From the NCBI GenBank assembly GCA_963676095.1, contig OY781040.1, forward strand, positions 2,294,001 to 2,358,000: a stretch of 64,000 bases of DNA, written 5' to 3'. A program made the position numbers and the translations under genes. Of this stretch, positions 44,612-51,607 are shown one piece after another; within the stretch, counting starts at the first letter, position 1; each line of letters starts with the position of its first letter. Source of the DNA: G963676095 sp963676095. Lineage in GTDB: Bacteria; Bacteroidota; Bacteroidia; Bacteroidales; Prolixibacteraceae. The notes under the pieces were generated by a model. That model saw nothing but the letters and a program-made list of their open reading frames with translations. It was not told the origin of the DNA and ran no database searches.

Positions 44612-45746
44612 CTCCCTGGGCGGGGTTATCCGACAATTCCTGCCCGCGTTGCTGAAAGACAGGGGCGTTTCCTCCGACCAGCTAAAGGTACTCCGGGCTC
44701 TGGCAGCTTGCCGTACCCCCGGAATGGGTGGTTCGGCCATGGTCTGCAACGATTGCGGATCGGTACATTACGTGCTGCACAGTTGCCGCAACCGTCATTG
44801 CCCCCGTTGCCAGGGCATCGATAAAGCATTGTGGGTGGAAGCCCGCAAACAGGAATTGCTGCCGCTAAAATACTTTCATGTGGTGTTTACCGTCCCGCAC
44901 AACCTGCTGGAGCTGTTCCGTTTCAACCGCCTAGTGATGTACAACCTGCTGCTGGAAAAATCGTGGGAAACCCTGTGCCTGTTTGCCCGTGACCCCAAAC
45001 TCATGGGGGCCCGTCCGGGTGCCATTGCCATTCTCCACACCTGGGACCAACAGCTCCGGTTCCACCCCCATGTGCATTTGATTGTACCGTCCGGGGGAAT
45101 GGATAAAAACGGAAAATGGAAAAGCACCAAACAGAACGGCGGCTTCCTGTTCGATGTCAAACAAATGTCTGCAATGTTCAGCGCCAGGTTCGCAAAGAAA
45201 CTCAGAACACTGAAAAAAGAGGGCAAAATCCGCAAGTATGTGCCCCGTGATTTGATTAAAAAGCCCTGGGTGGTCTATGCCAAACAGGCTTTCGGATCCG
45301 CGGAAAGTGTGGTCGAATACCTGGGCAGGTACACCCACCGGGTGGCCATCTCCAATGCGCGGATCATGAAAGTAACCGATACCCATGTTACCTTTAGCTG
45401 GTGCGATCGCGAAAACGGGTACCAAAAGAAAACCGAAACCATTAGCGGAACAGAGTTCCTCAAACGTTTCCTGGACCACATTGTGCCCCCTTATTTCCGG
45501 CGTATCCGCCACCTGGGATTCCTGGCCTCGCGGAGCAAAAAACAAAATCTGAAAGCAATACGCCAAAGCCTTGGGCTAGAACAGCTACCCCCTGCACCGC
45601 TTTCGCGGGCTCAGGTTCTGGAACTGCGTTTTGGCCAGCACTCCCTGCTCAGGTGTAAAGATTGTGGCGGGGTGCTTCAATTGCTGGAATCCTGGCCCGG
45701 GCAACGGGCTCCGCCGGTAAATGCATTGACAGGAATGTGCCAATGA
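44598..45746 (+). CDS. IS91-family HUH transposase
   Basis: The frame is open from a TTG at 44544; the GTG at 44598 is preferred because the upstream codons lie within the recombinase gene and have no family match. The protein is 382 residues. The N-terminal zinc-binding region has CNDCG and CRNRHCPRCQG. The HUH metal motif is HPHVHLIVPSGG, and the YxxxY catalytic pair is in EYLGRYTHRVAISN. A C-terminal Cys pair (RCKDCGG) follows. It would move the element by rolling-circle replication. No disruption is seen. Confidence 0.88.
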   Translation: MPPDNSLGGVIRQFLPALLKDRGVSSDQLKVLRALAACRTPGMGGSAMVCNDCGSVHYVLHSCRNRHCPRCQGIDKALWVEARKQELLPLKYFHVVFTVPHNLLELFRFNRLVMYNLLLEKSWETLCLFARDPKLMGARPGAIAILHTWDQQLRFHPHVHLIVPSGGMDKNGKWKSTKQNGGFLFDVKQMSAMFSARFAKKLRTLKKEGKIRKYVPRDLIKKPWVVYAKQAFGSAESVVEYLGRYTHRVAISNARIMKVTDTHVTFSWCDRENGYQKKTETISGTEFLKRFLDHIVPPYFRRIRHLGFLASRSKKQNLKAIRQSLGLEQLPPAPLSRAQVLELRFGQHSLLRCKDCGGVLQLLESWPGQRAPPVNALTGMCQ

Positions 45747-46122
45747 TTGATTTTCCGGATCTTAAACTGATGCGCCCGGGCGTAAACGGGAATGCTATGC
45801 CCGGAAAACAAAACTTACCGGTTCAAATGGCATGTTCCTTTCAAAAATGGATAAAACCCAGAATGTTTTTGACGGGTAACGGAATTTTCGATCATAAGCC
45901 AGATCTTCAGGATGTAAAAACAAATGGTAAAAACCGGCTGGATAGGGAACCCTGAAACCGATTGAAAACACTACTGTCAGAATACTGACCAAAAGGCGGT
46001 TACATAAAAAATCATGTTTAGTTCAACACTGCCTCCAATCTAAAGCGTATGCAAGCAACGCTTTATTGGAGGCTAATTATTAGCACACTTGTATGCAAAT
46101 AAAAACTTAAACTCATCATCAC
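45747..46122. other. Right flank of the IS91-like element
   Basis: This 376-base stretch has no convincing gene; the 97-codon frame at 45662-45955 overlaps the transposase in another frame and has no recognisable feature. It contains the right boundary repeat (46016-46027) and the hairpin GCCTCCAAT / ATTGGAGGC at 46031-46073 with an inner AAAGCG / CGCTTT stem. Confidence 0.5.
46031..46073. terminator. Long hairpin next to the IS91-like boundary
   Basis: Outer arms GCCTCCAAT and ATTGGAGGC and inner arms AAAGCG and CGCTTT form a stem of 15 pairs with a 2-base bulge and an 11-base loop. It is downstream of the minus-strand esterase gene (stop at 46123) and may end that transcript, or be part of the element's replication end. 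Confidence 0.5.
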
Positions 46123-47643
46123 TTATTCCTGCCTTTCCAGTTCAACATAACCGTACAACGGACAGTCCCTGAGGTTATGGATCAGCCCGGCTACCTGAAG
46201 AGCATTAAAACGTGCCCCTGCCTCATTGGTATGAGTATGGTCTCCCGGAAAAAACAGAGCGGTCATTTTGGGTCCCATCGCCTCATATTCAAGCGCCACG
46301 GCATTATTCAGGTCCAGGAAAAAGGCTGTCCGGGCCCGGGCAGCTTCCCTGGCCCATTTTCCGTAACTGTCGTCAACCCGTTTCACCTTGTTTCCATCCC
46401 ATTCATTCCTTGGGACCTGGGACAGAACAATCACCGTAACTCCCTTCTTTTTGGCATCGCGGATATATTTTTTCATGTACCACCCGTAAGTATGCACAAT
46501 TTCACTGGCATTATCCGTCCGTGTAATTTCCTGCGTTTCATCTCCTGTTCCCGGGAGTGACCCCCGGTACTTGGGACGATCGATTTCTCCCCCGTCGTTA
46601 TGCCCGAACTGTATAAGCAGGAAATCTCCTTTTCGCAGTTGAGAGAGCACCTCGTTCCATAGCCCTTCATACTGATAGCTCCTGCTACTGCGCCCGCCGC
46701 GGGCCTTATTGAAGATATTGATCCGTGTCGTGTCGAAATAAGCAGGGAGTTCGCGTCCCCATCCGACAATACTGCCTTCCCCGTTTGCAACCGTCGAATC
46801 GCCGATAATGAAAACATTCTTTTTCACCGGGAAATGAATGACCGGATGGTCGAGCAGATACTTTTTCAGGAAACAATCATCCGATTCCCTCAGTCCTTCA
46901 ACAACCAGCGAGGCAGCAAGCACCGCCCCTTTTGCGCCCGGATGCGTATGATCTTTTTCATAGAAATAGGTTCCTGTTACCTGCCCTTCACCGAGTTTCT
47001 CCATGGCAGAGGCCATCATCTCGTTCAGATTGATAAACGCGACTTCTTCGAAATCGGCCATTTCCCTGGCCCACAATCCATAAGTGCTATCGTTGCGGGG
47101 AACATGTCCGTTTACCCAAATATTTCTCGGTATAGGAGCAATCACGACCGGGATAGCCCCTTTTTCTTTTGCCTCAATAATGTACTGACGGATATACCAG
47201 CCATAGGAATGGACAACTTCATGCTGTCCGGTGATCAGGTTATCGATCTCCCGGGTTTCGTCCCCTATTCCCCGGATTGTCCCCCGGGCCCTGATGGTAT
47301 CGTTTATCGGGCCCTCATCATTATGTCCAAACTGTATCAAAACATAGTCGCCAGGTTTAATATTCTGTAACACTTCATCCCATAAACCCTTCGACCGGTA
47401 AGTACGGCTACTTGTCCCGCCAAGTGCATGATTCTCCAGATGGATCCCGGCTGTATCGAAAAACTGGACAATCGGATCGCCCCACCCCCATAAACCACCG
47501 GCACCGTCGCCGCGTCCGTTTTTTACTGTTGAATCACCGATAATGTAAACAGTTGGTTTTCCCTGGGGAGTAGCTTCTACTTTCTTCTGCTGGCAACCGC
47601 TCAAAATCACGGTCAAAATAAAAAAACTGAGTAGTCGTGTCAT
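46123..47643 (-). CDS. Lipoprotein with two tandem SGNH/CE12-type esterase domains
   Basis: The start at 47643 (MTRLLSFFIL) gives a lipoprotein signal (TVILSGC) and 506 residues. Two full SGNH domains follow each other. Domain 1 has GDST (Ser38), ALGGTSSR, FGHND (Asn108) and DHTH (Asp231, His234). Domain 2 has GDST (Ser283), ARGGRSSR, FGHND (Asn349) and DHTH (Asp468, His471). Both therefore have complete catalytic sets. The motifs and the long insertion between blocks match the rhamnogalacturonan acetylesterases of CE12. The two domains may remove acetyl groups at different positions of the backbone. The gene was probably contiguous with the GH105-CE12 gene before the IS91-like element inserted. 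Confidence 0.88.
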   Translation of the reverse strand: MTRLLSFFILTVILSGCQQKKVEATPQGKPTVYIIGDSTVKNGRGDGAGGLWGWGDPIVQFFDTAGIHLENHALGGTSSRTYRSKGLWDEVLQNIKPGDYVLIQFGHNDEGPINDTIRARGTIRGIGDETREIDNLITGQHEVVHSYGWYIRQYIIEAKEKGAIPVVIAPIPRNIWVNGHVPRNDSTYGLWAREMADFEEVAFINLNEMMASAMEKLGEGQVTGTYFYEKDHTHPGAKGAVLAASLVVEGLRESDDCFLKKYLLDHPVIHFPVKKNVFIIGDSTVANGEGSIVGWGRELPAYFDTTRINIFNKARGGRSSRSYQYEGLWNEVLSQLRKGDFLLIQFGHNDGGEIDRPKYRGSLPGTGDETQEITRTDNASEIVHTYGWYMKKYIRDAKKKGVTVIVLSQVPRNEWDGNKVKRVDDSYGKWAREAARARTAFFLDLNNAVALEYEAMGPKMTALFFPGDHTHTNEAGARFNALQVAGLIHNLRDCPLYGYVELERQE

Positions 47644-47655
47644 AATTGTCACTTT

Positions 47656-47817
47656 TTAATATAGATCATTATCGAACATATCACCGGGCCCATAAAATAA
47701 CCCGGGTACAGAACCCCACCCTGTCATCCCGGTTGCCATTACCGTTCCCGAGGTAATAGCCACCCGTTTTACAAAATCTCTTCGCGTCAGCATATGCTTG
47801 TCTATCAAGTTATTCAT
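47656..47817 (-). CDS. 53-residue Tat-signal mini-protein, possibly a gene remnant
   Basis: This is a short frame with the twin-arginine export motif LTRRDFVKRVAITSG and a hydrophobic stretch, ending after a D/N-rich tail (DMFDNDLY). Its ATG overlaps the stop codon of the 1260-residue gene (ATGA arrangement), which favours real translation. Twin-arginine signals normally precede a folded enzyme. Here nothing follows, so it may be what is left of a truncated secreted hydrolase. Confidence 0.55.
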   Translation of the reverse strand: MNNLIDKHMLTRRDFVKRVAITSGTVMATGMTGWGSVPGLFYGPGDMFDNDLY

Positions 47818-50800
47818 TCACAATATCGGTTCAATGTAACAGCCATCAAACCGATCACTACATCATTGGCCCGGGTTTCCAGCGTGACAGATTTTAACCT
47901 TTTCCTGGAATCTAAGGGCAGATCCAGTACCGATGCCGCTCCTCCATCAATTTTTCTCGTCCCGTTTTTTGCCCAAACATTGTACGAATCCAAATGCCAG
48001 GCTCCAGTTTTCAGATATAGCCGTGGAGGACGGGGAGCGTTTACCCTAAAGGCAAAGCCATCTTCATAGTAATCCTGTTCAATCGGCCACCAGTTATCCG
48101 GATTGACGAGTGAAAGCACGGCCCTTGTACCATCAGAATAATGCACGGTTATCCGTCCGTTTTCCATTCTGCTTTGCATATGATGTGTTGAGCCAGCCAT
48201 AAGCAGGTAAAGATGGGAGGCTTTCCCTGTCAGGGACACTGTAACGGAGTCAGGATAATTATCCCACTGGGATGTGAAAATGATATTCCTCCTGTTTCCT
48301 GCAATCCGGAATGGAATTCCCATAGGGGACATTGTCCCGTTTTCAGGTCCTGCCTGTCCGCCGAGCCCTGAATCATCAATTTTTACGGTTTCCTTGTAAG
48401 AACACCAATCCCCGATACCCTGCACCGGAATACTAAGGGTCGGGTAGGGTGACCGGGGCGAATAATATTGTTCATTAAAGATATGGGTAATCCGGTCATT
48501 AAAGCAATCTGAAAGGTCGATCATCTCATAGCCGGCTTTTGAGGTATCCGTGATTGCCCAGTTTACAGCTGTCGTTTCAAAAACCTTTCCTCCGGCATGA
48601 ATATCAATCCGGTTCGTTCCAGGAACCAGAACTTCACCGGGGATTGTTACGGATCCGGATTCTGCACGTGCAGGCACTTTAATCTTTTTCATGAAAGGAC
48701 CGGCCTCCAGCATTCCTTTCAGGTCATTTTCCTGATTGTTCCTGATTGTCACCAGAAGCTGACCGGGAGGTTGCTCTTTTTCATAAACGACCTCGACCGG
48801 GGTCCGCAATTCAAAGGAAAAAGGCTGCCACCAGGTCATCTGTCCCTGGCGGAGCCTGACAAAGAAAGTCCTCCATCCCGTTTCTCCTGTCAGAAAAGCA
48901 TCAATTTTCTTCCCGTCCTGTTTCGCAGACCGGAGCACTCCCTGGGGATCATAGATACCGAGCATATCAGCCTCTTTCATTATCTTGGAGAAAGTTTCTC
49001 CTTTTGCATAAAACGATTGCAGTGCAGGTTTCTCAAGAGGGTCCCCTGCCCATTCAACAGTTATATCAAACTGATCCCCTGTCTGGATATTCAATTCAAC
49101 AAGAGGCCCGCCAACAGATTGTTCGACCAGTCCCCATTCAACCTTTCTGCCGTTAACCAGTACCGAGTTTAACTGATCGGACTTAGCTTTCAGCAGAAGC
49201 TTCAATCGCACCTTCCCTGAAAAAAAGGACTCAATCGTGTAATGATCTTCCGCACCGTCCCGGCAAAAGTGCAATTTTACGTCAGGCGTTTCCAGTGAGG
49301 CATGGTCCCATTCCAAAGGCCACCCCGGACAGATAACAAGCGTGTTATCGACCATATCGGGCCGGATACCGAACAGCCCCTCAATCACAGCTCTGGCTGC
49401 CACCCCAACAGGATCGGCAAAATCGCGGTACAGTTCTCCCCTAAAGGCGTCATAATAGGATAACTGTCCGAAATTTCCGGGACTTGATCCCATGAACATA
49501 TAATCCAGAAAGCTGCCCTTCATCAGGGCAAAAGCCTCCTGTTCGCGGCCTGCCTGCCAGTATGCCAGGGCTGTATGAAGAACTTCGGCCAAAGCCACAT
49601 TATTGATCGACCAGGTATAGGGCATCCAGTTGGTGGTGGATAGGGTATAAAATTTTCCCGGAGCAATCCCCTTTGCTTTCACAGGAATATGGGGAATGGA
49701 ATGATCGACATAGACAGTCGCCTGATATGCCTGAAAAGGATCTGCTATTTCCTCATCGATAGCATGATATATTGTCCACAATCCGGCTGAAGGATGTACC
49801 AATCTGTTCCCAAGCAGGTCCCGGTACTCGGCAAACCATCCCTTCCCGGACATCCAAAGCAAGGAATCGACCGCTTTTTTAATTTTCCCGGCTTCCTTTA
49901 AATAAGGTCCGGGATCCTTCCCGATCAAAGGCGCCAATTCCGCAGCCATCAGGTTTGCCCGGTAATTATAGGCTGAAGAATGCGTAACACCGCCTCCCCC
50001 GTATTGCAAGGCATCGCTTGCCCAGATACAGCAGTAGGCATCATAAAGGCCATCGTTACCGGCATCAAAGTTCCTTTTCTCCCAGGCCAAGTGCCGTTCA
50101 ATAACCGGCCAGCTTTCCCGGAGAAAAGCGGTATCCCCGATCCATCTGAAATGCCATAACACCTGGTCGATAAACACCAGGTTCATATCATAATGATTCG
50201 GGCTGCTGATCTTTCCGGGATAGCGACTGATATAACCGCTTGTAAACAGGGAGATCCCTGCTTCCTCTTTTTGACGGGACAAATGTGTTGCCGGATCCGG
50301 GACGCAAGGGCCCCATTCCGGTTCGGTATACTGGGCGGCGTAGTATCCCCGGAAATATGTTTCAGCCCGGTCATGCCAACCCAGCCAGTCGGCTGCATAA
50401 GCCCCGCGCCAACCATTTAATGGCATACGCCAGGCCACGGCACCATGCATAAACGATTGCCCGTCCCAGATCGCATCGGCGGCCGTAGAAAGATTGGCAC
50501 AGGCGGCATTGATATAATCATCAGGGGTATCGATACGTATCCGGTTTGCCAGTTGCCCCCGGGCCTCGTCAGCTTTCCTAAAAATACCGGACAGTTCTCC
50601 GGATGCGGGGACGATTTGTGTTGACGGATCGACAATCATCAGATAAAAATCCTTATTGTTCTCAGGAAAAAATTTCCCGGTAACAACAGGTGCAAATTTC
50701 TTCCCGGATTGAAAAAGAGATAGCGGATTGTCCTGGCAGGACGCATCTCCAAGCCTGATCTCTGATCCCGGGGAAATAAAACCAGTCAGCAATTTTTTAT

Positions 50801-51596
50801 TCCGCAAACGGATAGCCTCCAGTTTCTCTTTCGAGGGAATATAATTATTTTCATAACGCTCAGTGTCCGACCGGTCCCTGACCGATCCGTAATAAAGCTT
50901 GAAGGAGTCAAAAGATCCGCGAAGGGAATCCTGAACAATGGCAGGCCTGGTTGTCTGGTCCGTATCACAAATAACAAGTTCGTTGTCCTTACAATATTCA
51001 GGTTTAAGATTAAAGACCGATTCCGGATCTGCGCCAAGGTCACCTTCCCTTGAAAAACGTTTTCCGGTAACGCCGCCAAAAGTCCAGAGCACCTCCGTAT
51101 CCGAAGGTATATGTTCTCCCCTGATTTTTACAATCATTCCGTCAGCATCAGGAAGAGCGAGCACCTGAACGTGTATTATTCCGCCAATCAGCCAGGGATC
51201 GCTGATCCTGTAGATCATGGTACCGGGTTCATAACGGGCTTCAACCAGTTCCGCCCCGGTCACCCATTTCGAATTATTGTTACGGATCAGTCCCAGCCGC
51301 AATGTTCCTCCCATCCCCGGCAGATAAAGGGCAAATTCGGGCAGGTCGCCGGCCTCGACACGGAACCCGGTATGGGAACCGTAAAGGGCTCTGTTAAACC
51401 GGTGTGTCCCGTTAACGATAACAAAGCCATTCCCGTCCGGATGATAGCGTAACGTACGCGTCCGGTTATGCCAGATTTCCTGGGAAAAAGAGGGTTTAGC
51501 CAGGATAACATTAAACCAAACAAAAGCCGCGATCAGGGACCAGCAGAAACAGGTCCTTTGTTCTTTTCGGATATTGTTTGATATTTTTGTTGTCAT
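47814..51596 (-). CDS. DUF4450-like exported protein with six-hairpin domain
   Basis: This is a 1260-residue exported protein. The N-terminal part (about 40-330) has RTLRYHPDGNGFVIVNG, RFNRALYGSHTGF and the DLPEFALYLPGMGG stretch typical of DUF4450. The middle part (about 370-800) is an alpha/alpha six-hairpin barrel with WDGQSFMHGAVAWRMPLNGWRG, NHYDMNLVFIDQVLWHFRWI and LYDAYCCIWASDALQYGGGG, whose acidic residues are candidates for catalysis. C-terminal beta-domains follow. Relatives occur in pectin and RG loci but no reaction is established to my knowledge. It lies 11 bases downstream of the GH2 gene and overlaps the Tat mini-protein gene. Confidence 0.75.
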   Translation of the reverse strand: MTTKISNNIRKEQRTCFCWSLIAAFVWFNVILAKPSFSQEIWHNRTRTLRYHPDGNGFVIVNGTHRFNRALYGSHTGFRVEAGDLPEFALYLPGMGGTLRLGLIRNNNSKWVTGAELVEARYEPGTMIYRISDPWLIGGIIHVQVLALPDADGMIVKIRGEHIPSDTEVLWTFGGVTGKRFSREGDLGADPESVFNLKPEYCKDNELVICDTDQTTRPAIVQDSLRGSFDSFKLYYGSVRDRSDTERYENNYIPSKEKLEAIRLRNKKLLTGFISPGSEIRLGDASCQDNPLSLFQSGKKFAPVVTGKFFPENNKDFYLMIVDPSTQIVPASGELSGIFRKADEARGQLANRIRIDTPDDYINAACANLSTAADAIWDGQSFMHGAVAWRMPLNGWRGAYAADWLGWHDRAETYFRGYYAAQYTEPEWGPCVPDPATHLSRQKEEAGISLFTSGYISRYPGKISSPNHYDMNLVFIDQVLWHFRWIGDTAFLRESWPVIERHLAWEKRNFDAGNDGLYDAYCCIWASDALQYGGGGVTHSSAYNYRANLMAAELAPLIGKDPGPYLKEAGKIKKAVDSLLWMSGKGWFAEYRDLLGNRLVHPSAGLWTIYHAIDEEIADPFQAYQATVYVDHSIPHIPVKAKGIAPGKFYTLSTTNWMPYTWSINNVALAEVLHTALAYWQAGREQEAFALMKGSFLDYMFMGSSPGNFGQLSYYDAFRGELYRDFADPVGVAARAVIEGLFGIRPDMVDNTLVICPGWPLEWDHASLETPDVKLHFCRDGAEDHYTIESFFSGKVRLKLLLKAKSDQLNSVLVNGRKVEWGLVEQSVGGPLVELNIQTGDQFDITVEWAGDPLEKPALQSFYAKGETFSKIMKEADMLGIYDPQGVLRSAKQDGKKIDAFLTGETGWRTFFVRLRQGQMTWWQPFSFELRTPVEVVYEKEQPPGQLLVTIRNNQENDLKGMLEAGPFMKKIKVPARAESGSVTIPGEVLVPGTNRIDIHAGGKVFETTAVNWAITDTSKAGYEMIDLSDCFNDRITHIFNEQYYSPRSPYPTLSIPVQGIGDWCSYKETVKIDDSGLGGQAGPENGTMSPMGIPFRIAGNRRNIIFTSQWDNYPDSVTVSLTGKASHLYLLMAGSTHHMQSRMENGRITVHYSDGTRAVLSLVNPDNWWPIEQDYYEDGFAFRVNAPRPPRLYLKTGAWHLDSYNVWAKNGTRKIDGGAASVLDLPLDSRKRLKSVTLETRANDVVIGLMAVTLNRYCE

Positions 51597-51607
51597 ATTT
51601 AAAAATA

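Larger units (their letters stand above)
43615..46027 (+). mobile_element. IS91-like element carrying a tyrosine recombinase
   Basis: The element encodes a tyrosine recombinase (43718-44611) and, overlapping it, an IS91-family HUH transposase (to 45746). It is bounded by the 12-base sequence GTTGAACTAAAC at 43615-43626 and its exact inverse GTTTAGTTCAAC at 46016-46027. A CCCGC-TAA-GCGGG hairpin (43626-43638) lies just inside the left boundary, and a longer hairpin (46031-46073) lies just outside the right one. IS91 elements have subterminal hairpins and target GAAC-like tetranucleotides, which both boundaries contain. Some IS91 relatives are known to carry an upstream integrase-like gene. The exact ends are not proven. 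Confidence 0.7.

Noticed and set aside
45662..45955. 97-codon plus frame after the IS91 transposase
   Set aside because: Starts within the transposase in another frame and has no recognisable motif.
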